Below, one piece after another: positions 1-8,418 of a stretch of 64,000 nucleotides of DNA. The translations under genes and the position numbers were made by a program. The notes under the pieces are model-generated. The model was not told where the DNA came from and did no database searches. It was given only the letters and a program-made list of their open reading frames with translations. Each line of letters opens with the position of its first letter. Within the stretch, counting starts at the first letter, position 1. Location: the NCBI RefSeq assembly GCF_013141825.1, contig NZ_RZNH01000010.1:62001-126000 (forward strand), written 5' to 3'. The stretch is from Marinifilum caeruleilacunae (lineage in GTDB: Bacteria; Bacteroidota; Bacteroidia; Bacteroidales; Marinifilaceae).

Positions 1-2
1 TA

Positions 3-74
3 GATATTTTTGCAGCTTGTGGTCTACTATCCACAAAGGAGTTGCTAAAACAACAAGAGGAAAAAGATTATTAA
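3..74 (+). CDS. C-terminal end of an unidentified protein (partial)
   Basis: The frame entering from the left edge reads 23 residues ending in KQQEEKDY and stops at 72-74. It is followed within 30 bases by a strong hairpin and T-run, as expected at the end of a gene. Too little is left to name a family. A second frame stays open somewhat further, to about 130, but it would read straight through the terminator stem, so I prefer this one. Confidence 0.45.
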   Translation, partial: DIFAACGLLSTKELLKQQEEKDY

Positions 75-98
75 GCTTAAAGCTGATACAAACAAAAA

Positions 99-124
99 AT
101 CCTGCCAATTGGCAGGATTTTTTT
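99..124. terminator. Bidirectional intrinsic terminator
   Basis: The perfect inverted repeat CCTGCCAATTGGCAGG (101-116) has an A-run on its left and a T-run on its right. It can therefore end both the rightward gene finishing at 74 and the leftward LacI-type gene finishing at 142. Confidence 0.85.
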
Positions 125-141
125 ATATCATAAACTTCAGT

Positions 142-1161
142 TTATTTTTCACTTGATGTTCTCACCAAAAGATCGGCGTGAACTACTACTTCCTTCACAT
201 CCTTAGCTCCTGGCTTGTCTTCCAACTGATCGAACAACAACTTCGCAGCTTCGCGACCAACTTGTTTCGGGTTTTGATCCATGGTTGACATTGATGGTTC
301 CATATAACGAGAACGGCGGCTGTTTGAAAAACCAACTACTGCAACTTCTTCAGGAATCTTAAGCCCCAACTCTTTTGCAGCTGCAATGGCTCCAATGGCC
401 AATTCATCATTAATGGCAAAGAAAGCATCCGGACGATTTGAACGTTTAAGTAATTCCAATGAAGCATTCTTGGCATCTTCAACTGTAAAATCACATCTCG
501 AAATCAAGGTTTCATCAATGGTCATATCCTTGTCTTTCAAAGCCTTTTTATAACCTCTCATACGGTTTCTACCAAAAAGCATGTATTCAGGACCCGTTAA
601 GAAAGCAATTCTTTTGGCACCACCATCGATCAAATGACTTACTGCAGAATGAGCTGCTGCAGCATCATCTGCCACAACTTTTGAAACCTCTAACTCTTTC
701 GATGTTCTATCGAAAAGAACCATAGGTACGCCCATGTCTTTAATTTTCTGAATATGATCGTAGGTATTAGTCGCACGCGATAAAGAAAGAATAATTCCAT
801 CCATTCTCATGTTCAGGAATCCATTCACGTTCTTTTCTTCTTTCTCCATTTTTTCGTTCGAAGAACTCACAAAAACCTGGTATCCGAATTCATCAGCAAC
901 CTGCTCTATCCCTTTTACAACCGATGCATAAAATGAGCTCACAATTTGTGGTACTACAACCCCGATTGTATTCGACTTCTGAGTTTTCAACGCTACTGCC
1001 AATGGATTTGGCTGGTATTTAAGCTCTTTTGCTAACTTCTGAACAGCCTCTCTTGTTTGCAGGCTAATTTCAGGGTTATTTTTTAGGGCACGAGATACGG
1101 TTGAAACAGAAATATTCAATTTTTCTGCAATGTCCTTAATGGTTACAGGTCGGTTTGCCAT
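142..1161 (-). CDS. LacI/GalR-family transcriptional regulator
   Basis: A 339-residue protein of normal LacI length. Residues about 5-55 form the LacI helix-turn-helix and hinge: VTIKDIAEKLNISVSTVSRA, then a hinge ending in NPLAVALKTQ. Residues about 60-335 are the periplasmic-binding-protein-like effector domain, opening with NTIGVVVPQI. Such proteins usually repress sugar-utilisation genes and release DNA on binding a sugar or sugar phosphate. The effector cannot be read from the sequence, and no sugar operon is next to it inside the window; its targets may lie to the left, where the neighbouring gene is cut by the window edge. The start is the first ATG of the HTH domain. It is a separate unit from the aldehyde dehydrogenase gene upstream, which has its own terminator. 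Confidence 0.93.
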   Translation of the reverse strand: MANRPVTIKDIAEKLNISVSTVSRALKNNPEISLQTREAVQKLAKELKYQPNPLAVALKTQKSNTIGVVVPQIVSSFYASVVKGIEQVADEFGYQVFVSSSNEKMEKEEKNVNGFLNMRMDGIILSLSRATNTYDHIQKIKDMGVPMVLFDRTSKELEVSKVVADDAAAAHSAVSHLIDGGAKRIAFLTGPEYMLFGRNRMRGYKKALKDKDMTIDETLISRCDFTVEDAKNASLELLKRSNRPDAFFAINDELAIGAIAAAKELGLKIPEEVAVVGFSNSRRSRYMEPSMSTMDQNPKQVGREAAKLLFDQLEDKPGAKDVKEVVVHADLLVRTSSEK

Positions 1162-1520
1162 AGTACAAAATTTAATCTTATTTCAGTAAATCAGATAAGC
1201 GATCATTAATATAATGACTTTTATCAGTTTATCCAACAACATACAAAGATAGTATAATTTAAATAGGACATGTGATTGCCAGCTTACTTTTTCACCCAAA
1301 TGACATAAGTATTTTTACTCATTCTGAAATTATAATGATCGATTAACTTAACCAATCGACAATCAGCCTCCAAAAGCACGATTAAATGTGACTCTTAGAA
1401 GGTATTTATATTAGACCTTCAGGAATAGACTAATTATTATGATATTTATATCCTAAAAACAATAATGCCTACCAGTTGACACTAGTAGGCATTATTTTAA
1501 ATACTGAATTTGATCTTTAA
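1162..1520. other. Intergenic region: lacI-type promoter side and ALDH terminator
   Basis: A 359-base AT-rich gap. It holds the 5' region of the LacI-type gene and, at its right end, the terminator of the aldehyde dehydrogenase gene. On the minus strand TATCTTTG (1244-1251) matches the Bacteroidota -7 consensus TAnnTTTG and lies about 85 bases upstream of the LacI start, but no clear -33 TTTG accompanies it. I see no ORF and no RNA gene. Confidence 0.5.
1461..1496 (-). terminator. Intrinsic terminator of the aldehyde dehydrogenase gene
   Basis: Read on the minus strand, AATAATGCCTAC pairs with GTAGGCATTATT (1461-1472 with 1485-1496), and a T-rich stretch follows. It lies 25 bases after the stop codon of the aldehyde dehydrogenase gene. 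Confidence 0.8.
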
Positions 1521-2912
1521 TTACAAATGTGATGATTTGATCACCATCAATTTTTCACGTGTCATTTCGTGCATCGAATATGGAATTCCTCCCACTCCAA
1601 TTCCAGACTCATCTCTTCCGCCAAATGGCATCCAATCTACTCTAAAAGCAGTATGATCATTCACCATTACCGTTGCTGCATTGAATTGATTCACTGCATT
1701 CAATGCTTTATCGATATTGCTTGTAAATACTGCCGATTGAAATGCCAGTGGTAAAGAATTTGACAAATCGATAGCTTCCTGCATTTCCTTATAAGTATAC
1801 ACGCAAATTACCGGGCCAAACACCTCATGCTGAGAAACTTTTGAACTCTGACAGGCATTGAGCAAAACAGTTGGCTCATAACATGTGTCAGATATTTTAT
1901 GACCTCCCCACAACAATTTGGCACCGTCAGCAACAGCTTCCTTCACCCATTCGTCTACACGATCTACTTCGTAGGTTTCGATCAAAGGACCCACTTCGGT
2001 TTGAGGATCCAAAGGGTCTCCAACTTTCAAACTCTTGGCAATCTCTACCAATTTACTACAGAATTCATCAGCTATAGCTTCCTGAACATACACCCTTTGA
2101 ACCGATACACAAACCTGACCTGCATGATAGAATCCTCCTTTTGCCAGGGAAGGAATGCAATCCTCCAAATTGGCATCAGCTTCAACAATTACAGGTGCCG
2201 ATCCGCCATGTTCCAATGCGCATCTTGTTCCCGGAGCCAGTTTCGAACGCAAACTCCAACCAACAGCGGCAGAGCCAATAAAGGAAAGGTAATTCACTCT
2301 TGAATCCTTCACCAGGTTTTCAGCATTTGTACGGTCGCATATTACTACCTCAGCCCAATCGGCAGGCAATCCGGCTTCCTTCATCATTTTCACCAACTCT
2401 ATGGCCGACATTGGCGTAGTAGTAGCTGGTTTAATCAGTACAGGACATCCCACTGCAAAAGCTGGAATAATCTGATGTACTGCCAGGTTAAGCGGATGGT
2501 TAAAGGCGCTAATACTCAAAACAACACCTATTGGCTCTCGCATAGTGAATCCCCAACGATGAACCGATGCAGCGGTTGTTCCCATTGGAATTTGTTCCCC
2601 TTTCATCTGACCAATGTGCTCAATGGCCAATTGAACTCCATTGATTGCACGTAATACCTCTACTTTACTATCCTGGTATGGTTTTCCACCTTCGGCAGCA
2701 GCTATTTTGGTCAATTCCTCAACCCGAGTTTGCATGATAGCCTTTGTTTTTTCAAGAATTTCAATTCTTTCAAATGGCTTTAACCATCGCGATTTATCCT
2801 GAAAAAGTGCATATGCATTTGCTATTTTCTCTTCTACCTGCTGACTGTTCAACAAAGGAATTTCCTGAATCAAACTCCCATCAAAGGGCGATTTTACTTG
2901 TATTGTATTCAT
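1521..2912 (-). CDS. NAD(P)-dependent aldehyde dehydrogenase family protein
   Basis: An ALDH-superfamily enzyme that oxidises an aldehyde to its acid or acyl thioester with NAD(P)+. Visible motifs are the cofactor/oxyanion-hole segment REPIGVVLSISAFNHPLN, the catalytic Glu in ALEHGGSAP (LELGG in most members), the catalytic Cys in HAGQVCVS, and the C-terminal HEVFGPV and MPFGGRDESG segments. The frame is open to 2951, but MNTIQVKSPFDG (start 2912, 463 residues) looks like the true N-terminus; the longer form would overlap the upstream gene. The TPP-enzyme gene ends 26 bases upstream in the same direction, so the two are probably co-transcribed. The pair suggests that an aldehyde made or used by the TPP enzyme is the substrate. 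The exact substrate is unknown. Confidence 0.92.
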   Translation of the reverse strand: MNTIQVKSPFDGSLIQEIPLLNSQQVEEKIANAYALFQDKSRWLKPFERIEILEKTKAIMQTRVEELTKIAAAEGGKPYQDSKVEVLRAINGVQLAIEHIGQMKGEQIPMGTTAASVHRWGFTMREPIGVVLSISAFNHPLNLAVHQIIPAFAVGCPVLIKPATTTPMSAIELVKMMKEAGLPADWAEVVICDRTNAENLVKDSRVNYLSFIGSAAVGWSLRSKLAPGTRCALEHGGSAPVIVEADANLEDCIPSLAKGGFYHAGQVCVSVQRVYVQEAIADEFCSKLVEIAKSLKVGDPLDPQTEVGPLIETYEVDRVDEWVKEAVADGAKLLWGGHKISDTCYEPTVLLNACQSSKVSQHEVFGPVICVYTYKEMQEAIDLSNSLPLAFQSAVFTSNIDKALNAVNQFNAATVMVNDHTAFRVDWMPFGGRDESGIGVGGIPYSMHEMTREKLMVIKSSHL

Positions 2913-2938
2913 CGTGATATTAGTGTGTGTTATTTTGT

Positions 2939-4579
2939 TTACAAAATACATGTTTTGGCATAAAGTTCTTCATTTAATACTTTATGATTTTCGGAATAAT
3001 CAACAGGAACATCAATTAAGTGCACCCCTTTTGATTGCAAACATTCATTTAAAATTTTACTGAAATCTTCAGATTTTTCTACTCTGTGCCCCTTTGCACC
3101 GTAGCTTTCTGCATATTTTACGAAATCTGGATTAGCATAATCCAAACCAAAATTTTCAAATTTTTGAGCTGCTTGTTTCCATTTAATCATGCCATAAGCG
3201 CTATCATTTAAAATAACTATTACCACATGCAAACCAAGTCGCACAGCAGTTTCCAATTCCTGCGAGTTCATCATGAAACCGCCATCGCCACAAACCGATA
3301 CAACAGCTCGTTCGGGATACACCATTTTTGCCGCCATTGCCGATGGAAACCCTGCTCCCATGGTAGCCAAAGCATTATCGAGAAGTAAAGTATTGGCATG
3401 GTAGGCCGGAAAATTTCGCGCAAACCAGATTTTGTAAACACCATTATCCAATGTTAGAATCCCATCATCGGGCAAGGCTTTTCTTACTTCGCTAACTAAA
3501 TATTGAGGTAAAATCGGAAATTGAGCACTTTCCGAATTGCTTTTAATGTGCTGGTCCACCTCTATTTTAATCCTGCAGAAGTAATCGAAATCCCAATGAT
3601 TTTGCACCGTAATCATGCGGGTCAGCTCCTTTATCGAAAAGGCAATATCACCAACTACATTTAATTGTGGAAAATAGACATCGTCAACCTGGGCAGCAAA
3701 AAAATTGACGTGGATTACTTTTTTCCCTCCCTGTTCCATAAAAAATGGTGGTTTCTCAATTACATCATGACCAACATTAACAATCAAATCTGCTCTTTCC
3801 AGTGCACAATGCAGATAATCATGATCCGACAAAGCAGCAGTTCCCAAATACAAAGAATGACGCTCATCAACCACACCTTTCCCCATTTGAGTGTTGAAGA
3901 AGTAGATTCCCGTTTTCTCGATAAAATCGCGCAAAGCTTTTGAGGTTCTTTTTCGATTGGCTCCTGCCCCAATCAAAAGCAGCGGACGCTTTGCATTTTG
4001 AATCATATCCACAGCCATTTCCAATGATTTTACTTCCGGATTTGCCCTTCGAATAGGATTGGTTTCAAACAAACTGGCATCAATCTCTTCTGCTGCAATA
4101 TCCTCTGGTAATTCTAAATGAACCGCTCCAGGTCTCTCTTCTACTGCAATTCGAAATGCCTCACGTACCATTGCCGGGATATTGTTTCCATTTACAATCT
4201 GCCTGGTATATTTTGTGATGGGCCTCATCATATCCACTACATCCAGAATCTGGAATCGTCCCTGCTTGCTCTTTTTAATTGGTTTCTGCCCGGTGATCAT
4301 CATCATCGGCATTGCCCCCAGTTGTGCATAAGCCGATGCCGTTACAAAATTGGTTGCTCCAGGCCCTAAAGTTGCCAGGCAAACACCAGGTTTTCCGGTG
4401 AGTCTGCCATAAGTGGCAGCCATAAAACCTGCCGCCTGTTCATGCCTTGTAAGAATCAATTTTATTTTGGAATCTTTTAAAGAATCCAGAATATCCAAAT
4501 TCTCCTCTCCAGGTATACCAAAAATGTATTCAACTCCCTCATTTTCCAACGCTTTTACAAATAAATCTGATGCCTTCAT
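2939..4579 (-). CDS. Acetolactate synthase-like thiamine diphosphate enzyme
   Basis: A 546-residue protein with the three-domain layout of the acetohydroxyacid synthase/pyruvate oxidase family. The N-terminal pyrimidine-binding domain has the catalytic Glu in LTRHEQAAGFMAATYGRL. The middle domain covers roughly residues 190-320. The C-terminal diphosphate-binding domain has GDGGFMMNSQEL followed by ILNDSAYG, the classical GDG-x-N metal/ThDP motif. It most resembles catabolic AlsS-type acetolactate synthases, which join two pyruvates. No ilvN-like regulatory subunit or ilvC/ilvD gene is nearby, so a biosynthetic role in valine/isoleucine synthesis is unlikely. It is followed by an aldehyde dehydrogenase gene in the same operon. 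Assignment to the family is firm; acetolactate as product is an inference from similarity. Confidence 0.88.
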   Translation of the reverse strand: MKASDLFVKALENEGVEYIFGIPGEENLDILDSLKDSKIKLILTRHEQAAGFMAATYGRLTGKPGVCLATLGPGATNFVTASAYAQLGAMPMMMITGQKPIKKSKQGRFQILDVVDMMRPITKYTRQIVNGNNIPAMVREAFRIAVEERPGAVHLELPEDIAAEEIDASLFETNPIRRANPEVKSLEMAVDMIQNAKRPLLLIGAGANRKRTSKALRDFIEKTGIYFFNTQMGKGVVDERHSLYLGTAALSDHDYLHCALERADLIVNVGHDVIEKPPFFMEQGGKKVIHVNFFAAQVDDVYFPQLNVVGDIAFSIKELTRMITVQNHWDFDYFCRIKIEVDQHIKSNSESAQFPILPQYLVSEVRKALPDDGILTLDNGVYKIWFARNFPAYHANTLLLDNALATMGAGFPSAMAAKMVYPERAVVSVCGDGGFMMNSQELETAVRLGLHVVIVILNDSAYGMIKWKQAAQKFENFGLDYANPDFVKYAESYGAKGHRVEKSEDFSKILNECLQSKGVHLIDVPVDYSENHKVLNEELYAKTCIL

Positions 4580-4765
4580 TTTCCACTTATTTACGATATC
4601 GAATTAAGATATCAGGTAAAACCAAATTTGTTTCATTTCAACCACTCCGAAGTAAGAATCTATAATTTACTCAATTAAAACCACTTGAAAGAATTTGATT
4701 TACCAATGCTTCAGTTTACAGGTTAATTCGAGTAAGCGATATGGAAAAGCTAACACTTAAAGCAT

Positions 4766-4773
4766 TACTTTTG
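4766..4773 (+). promoter_or_regulatory. Candidate -7 element for the XRE/S24 regulator
   Basis: TACTTTTG matches the Bacteroidota TAnnTTTG -7 consensus and would start transcription near 4780, about 20 bases before the ATG at 4801. A -33 element at the expected distance is not evident. If used, it excludes the upstream in-frame ATG at 4741 as the start. Confidence 0.35.
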
Positions 4774-4800
4774 TTCACTCTTTTAACATCAGATTCAAGT

Positions 4801-5514
4801 ATGAAAAATCTAAATAAGAACCTAAAACATTTACGAATTCGAAAAAGATTATCGCAGAGCAGACTTTCTGCGCGAATTGGGATTGGAGCCTCATCCATTA
4901 GTTCTTACGAACAAAGAAGGAGTACTCCAAAAATCTCTACCCTTTTAAAGTACTCAGATTATTTTAATCGGAATCTTGATGAGCTTGTAAAATCGGATAT
5001 TGAAGAGGAAGAAAAGGTAAAAAAGCAGGATACAAAAGGAGAAAATTTAAGAATTCTCCCAATTTTGGTTGACGAGAAGAATGATGAAATGATTAGCCTG
5101 GTTCCGGTTAAAGCTGCAGCTGGTTATTTAAATGGTTATTCTGATGCCGAGTTTATCAGTGAACTGCCAAACTTTAGAATGCCATTTAGCGAATTATCGG
5201 AAAACAAAACCTATCGTGCATTTCAAATTGAGGGTGAAAGTATGCTGCCCGTTCCTGCCGGATCTTACGTTATTTGTGAATACCTGCAAGACTGGGAATT
5301 AATTACCGACAACACCTGCCATGTCGTGGTAACAACAGATGATGGCATTGTTTACAAAAGAATCAAAAAGGATTTTGAGAACAATCAGTTGCTACTAAAT
5401 TCAGACAATAAAGATTACTTATCCTTCGAAGTAAGTTTAAACCAGGTTGTAGAGGTTTGGAAAGCCTTAGGATATGTAAGTTTTCAGCTTCCAAATATCA
5501 CTGATATTGAATAA
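4801..5514 (+). CDS. XRE-family regulator with S24 (LexA/CI-like) peptidase domain
   Basis: A 237-residue protein with two parts. Residues about 6-60 are an XRE/Cro helix-turn-helix (NLKHLRIRKRLSQSRLSARI, then SSISSYEQRRSTPKISTL). Residues about 95-230 are an S24 peptidase-like domain. The possible autocleavage site is Ala107-Gly108 in KAAAGYL, the catalytic Ser is S147 in EGESMLP, and the catalytic Lys is K186 in VYKRI, so the Ser-Lys dyad looks intact. The frame extends to an ATG at 4741, but that adds a hydrophobic stretch before the HTH; MKNLNKNL at 4801 fits the family. Such proteins are phage-type repressors or damage-responsive regulators. No phage genes surround it, so it is probably a chromosomal regulator. 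It diverges from the TPP-enzyme operon and could regulate it. Confidence 0.88.
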   Translation: MKNLNKNLKHLRIRKRLSQSRLSARIGIGASSISSYEQRRSTPKISTLLKYSDYFNRNLDELVKSDIEEEEKVKKQDTKGENLRILPILVDEKNDEMISLVPVKAAAGYLNGYSDAEFISELPNFRMPFSELSENKTYRAFQIEGESMLPVPAGSYVICEYLQDWELITDNTCHVVVTTDDGIVYKRIKKDFENNQLLLNSDNKDYLSFEVSLNQVVEVWKALGYVSFQLPNITDIE

Positions 5515-5580
5515 TATAGAAGTAGAAAAATATTTTTCGAAACTTCATCTGGAATTCACATTAGCAATTGAAAAATTTCC

Positions 5581-5588
5581 TACATTTG
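5581..5588 (+). promoter_or_regulatory. Candidate -7 promoter element for the EamA transporter gene
   Basis: TACATTTG matches the TAnnTTTG consensus of the Bacteroidota primary sigma factor and lies 41 bases before the ATG at 5629. The -33 side is not clearly TTTG. Confidence 0.45.
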
Positions 5589-5628
5589 ACTGCTTTTATT
5601 TATTCTAAATAAATTAAAAAAACAGATC

Positions 5629-6576
5629 ATGAACCGACTCAATGCTACAACAAAATACAAGGGTGTAATTTATGCCATGGTTACAGCTTTTCTGTGGGGA
5701 TTTTTACCCATATTTTTAAAAGTTGCTTTACAGGATATTGATCCCATTAGTATCGTATGGTTCCGATTTAGTTTTGCCTTTGCAGTGCTCTTCTTGTACT
5801 ATTTGTTTACAGATAGAAAGCAATTGAATATCATTAAACGTCCGCCTCTTATTCTAATTATTGCTGCCATTGCATTGGGCGTAAATTATATTGGTTTTTT
5901 ACAAGGATTGAACTATACGAGTCCGAGCAATGCTCAAATTATCATTCAAAGTGGCCCAATAATGCTAGCCCTGGCAGGTGTAATTTTCTTTAAAGAAAGA
6001 TTAAACCTGAAGCAGATGATCGGCTTTGGAATTGCAGGAATTGGCCTTTTCCTTTTCTATCGCAACCAATTGCAAGAGTTCATTCACGACACCAATGCTT
6101 TCAACCTTGGATTCTTTTGGGTAGAACTGGCTGCAGTAACCTGGGTATTGTACGCAGTGCTGCAGAAAAAACTTGTTCAACAATATCCCGCCCAGGTATT
6201 AAATATGGTTCTTTATGGAATTCCAGCTTTAATTTATACTCCTATGGCCGATTTTTCAGCCTTTTCGGGATTAGATCTTAAAACATGGGCAATTGTGATC
6301 TTTTTAGGCATCAACACTTTAATTGCCTACGGTTCTATCGCACTGGCTTTTAAATACACCGAAGCCTACAAAGTGAGTATCATTGTAACGCTAAATCCGA
6401 TTATTACTTTGTTAACAATGGCTGTTTTGGCTAAGTTACAGGTAGATTGGATTCAGACCGAAAACCTGAATCTGTTCTCCTTAATTGGTGCTATTTTAGT
6501 GATTGGAGGAGCAGTTACAGCCGTGTTTTTCTCAAGAGAGAAAAAGAAAAAAGCAATGGCTAAATCAACCACTTAA
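5629..6576 (+). CDS. DMT-superfamily (EamA) transporter
   Basis: A 315-residue membrane protein with about ten hydrophobic helices in two EamA repeats (about residues 12-145 and 165-300). The first repeat opens with GVIYAMVTAFLWGFLPIFLK and the second with FWVELAAVTWVLYAVLQK, typical of drug/metabolite transporters that export amino acids or other small metabolites at the inner membrane. The C-terminus is positively charged (REKKKKAMAK). The substrate cannot be predicted. Its stop codon lies in a TTAA that is also the stop of the oppositely oriented CDF gene, so the two genes overlap by four bases tail to tail with no terminator between them. Confidence 0.93.
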   Translation: MNRLNATTKYKGVIYAMVTAFLWGFLPIFLKVALQDIDPISIVWFRFSFAFAVLFLYYLFTDRKQLNIIKRPPLILIIAAIALGVNYIGFLQGLNYTSPSNAQIIIQSGPIMLALAGVIFFKERLNLKQMIGFGIAGIGLFLFYRNQLQEFIHDTNAFNLGFFWVELAAVTWVLYAVLQKKLVQQYPAQVLNMVLYGIPALIYTPMADFSAFSGLDLKTWAIVIFLGINTLIAYGSIALAFKYTEAYKVSIIVTLNPIITLLTMAVLAKLQVDWIQTENLNLFSLIGAILVIGGAVTAVFFSREKKKKAMAKSTT

Positions 6577-7451
6577 ACATGGTCTCGAGGCTCAATATGA
6601 ATTGTAGCAACAAAGCCAAATTTCTTTTTTATCTCTTTTTCTATTTCGGTGGAAATATCATGCCCGGTTTTAATCGACATATCATGAGGTAGCTTAATGT
6701 GGAAGGTTACCTCGGTATGGTCTCCATAATTGTGCACATGAAAATGGTGTGGATCAATGGCATGAGGATAAACCTCTTCACAGGTTTTCTTTAAATCTTC
6801 AAGCAATTTCTTATCGGGGCTTTCGCCAAGCAATGAGTGAATAGAATCTCTGATAATTTCATAGGCGGCATATCCAATCATAAAGGCCACAATCATTCCC
6901 AATGCGCCATCAACCCACCAGAAATATCTTCCAAGAAAAATACCAATCAGAATCACAAAGGAAGAAATAGCATCGCTTCGATGATGCCAGCCATCAGCCT
7001 TCAGGACCTTGGAGTCGGTTTTTCGGGCACCATAAAAAGCAAACTGAGCCAGTGCTTCTTTCACAATTACAGAAATAACCATCACCACAATGGCTATGGT
7101 TCCAAATTGCGATGATTCTCCATCTTTTAAAGTGTGATAGGATTCAATCACAAAATCGAAGGCTACCAATAGCAGCAGAATCCCAATAATAAATGCACTA
7201 ATTAAATCGGCTCTACCATGCCCGAAAGGATGATCATCATCGGCAGGTTTTTTCGAAATTTTTGCTCCAATTAAAACGATAACCGAGCTTAAACTATCTG
7301 ATAAAGTATGCCAGGCATCAGCAATAATCGCAATGGAACCGGTCACCAATCCTGCCCAATACTTTAGTACAAATAAGATCACATTACCGGCAATAGACAG
7401 CCAGCCTTCTGTTTCGGCCCAATTCGATTTATTCAGCTCAAATTTCTTCAT
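6573..7451 (-). CDS. Cation diffusion facilitator (CDF) metal transporter
   Basis: A 292-residue inner-membrane metal/proton antiporter. About six transmembrane helices are followed by a cytosolic ferredoxin-like domain (about residues 210-290). The metal site shows as D45/H48/D52 in IADAWHTLSD of TM2 and as DGWHHRSDAIS in TM5. HPHAIDPHHFHVHNYGD is the His-rich start of the C-terminal domain. Zn2+, Fe2+ or Mn2+ efflux is the usual role; the metal is not decidable here. It lies 34 bases downstream of the metallophosphatase gene in the same direction and may share its transcript, which is notable because 5'-nucleotidases need divalent metals. Confidence 0.93.
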   Translation of the reverse strand: MKKFELNKSNWAETEGWLSIAGNVILFVLKYWAGLVTGSIAIIADAWHTLSDSLSSVIVLIGAKISKKPADDDHPFGHGRADLISAFIIGILLLLVAFDFVIESYHTLKDGESSQFGTIAIVVMVISVIVKEALAQFAFYGARKTDSKVLKADGWHHRSDAISSFVILIGIFLGRYFWWVDGALGMIVAFMIGYAAYEIIRDSIHSLLGESPDKKLLEDLKKTCEEVYPHAIDPHHFHVHNYGDHTEVTFHIKLPHDMSIKTGHDISTEIEKEIKKKFGFVATIHIEPRDHV

Positions 7452-7485
7452 ACAATCTAATAATCAGATACCTAAGTTAACGATT

Positions 7486-8418
7486 TTAAACTATATTCCC
7501 TTTCACTTTTATCAATTGCGAAGCGGCTAATTTTGTATTCTTTTTCGGATCGATATAAAAATCGATTCTTCCCAAAGCAATTCCTGCCCAACCTACCTGG
7601 TTGATCAATACCTCTTCACCATCAAGGTTTTGAACACGCTCTGGTTTTTCAAGCAGCGTATGCGAATGTCCACCTAAAATTACATCCACGCCCCTGGTTT
7701 GCTTGGCAAATTCTGTATCGCAATCCTCACCAATATGGCTGGTATGTCCCAAATGTGACAAGCAAACTACCAAATCGCAATTGTTTTCTTCTTTTAAAAT
7801 GCGAACCATTTTTTTAGATACCTCAACCGGATCGATATAGGTAATTGTTTCCCTGTTGTGAGGCTCTACATAGCCAGTTAAATCGACTCCAACACCAAAA
7901 ACACCCACTTTCAAATCTCCCTTTTCGAAAATATGATAGGGAGGAATCTTGCCCTCCAAGTCGGTTCCCGAAAAATCGTAATTGGCATTTAGCAATGGAA
8001 AGTTCAGGTGTTTTAATTGTGAGGCAATTCCTTTGATTCCATTATCAAACTCATGGTTCCCGATATTACCTGCATCGTAACCAATTTTCGACATCAGTTT
8101 AAATTCTGCTTCTCCCTTAAAAAAGTTAAAATATGGAGTTCCCTGGTACACATCGCCACAATCGAAAAGTAAAACATGCTCCTCTTCTCTCCTGATTTTT
8201 TTCATCAAAGCATTCAAACGGGCAAAACCTCCCAATCCGCCATATTTTGGATCTTTTTCAGGGAAAGGTTCAATCCTGCTGTGCAAATCGTTGGTGTGCA
8301 ACAAGGTAATTTTCAATTTGGATTTCGAAGCTGCAAAAAGTGATTTTGAGAACAATCCACTACCCAGAAAAACACCAGTTAATCCAAGCTTCTTAACAAA
8401 TTCTCTTCTATTCCACAT
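7486..8418 (-). CDS. Exported metallophosphatase: N-terminal half of a split 5'-nucleotidase
   Basis: A calcineurin-like phosphoesterase domain of the UshA/5'-nucleotidase family, about 310 residues, carrying only the metal-binding half. Ligand motifs in order are LLHTNDLHSR, FDCGDVYQG, GNHEFD, CLSHLGH and GGHSHT. The N-terminus WNRREFVKKLGLTG is Tat-like (RRxFxK) and precedes a hydrophobic stretch, so export is likely. I chose ATG 8418 because GGGAGG lies a few bases before it, a strong Shine-Dalgarno sequence in a genome that rarely uses one; the frame itself is open to 8475. The start overlaps the end of the upstream gene, which encodes the missing C-terminal half, so the two are translationally coupled. 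Likely activity: periplasmic hydrolysis of nucleotides. Confidence 0.9.
   Translation of the reverse strand: MWNRREFVKKLGLTGVFLGSGLFSKSLFAASKSKLKITLLHTNDLHSRIEPFPEKDPKYGGLGGFARLNALMKKIRREEEHVLLFDCGDVYQGTPYFNFFKGEAEFKLMSKIGYDAGNIGNHEFDNGIKGIASQLKHLNFPLLNANYDFSGTDLEGKIPPYHIFEKGDLKVGVFGVGVDLTGYVEPHNRETITYIDPVEVSKKMVRILKEENNCDLVVCLSHLGHTSHIGEDCDTEFAKQTRGVDVILGGHSHTLLEKPERVQNLDGEEVLINQVGWAGIALGRIDFYIDPKKNTKLAASQLIKVKGNIV

Noticed and set aside
4741-4800. Upstream in-frame ATG as start of the XRE/S24 regulator
   Set aside because: It would add a hydrophobic stretch before the HTH, and a likely -7 promoter element (4766-4773) lies inside it.
4801-5514. Prophage indicated by the CI-like regulator
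   Set aside because: No integrase, structural, lysis or attachment-site genes occur on either side; neighbours are ordinary metabolic genes.
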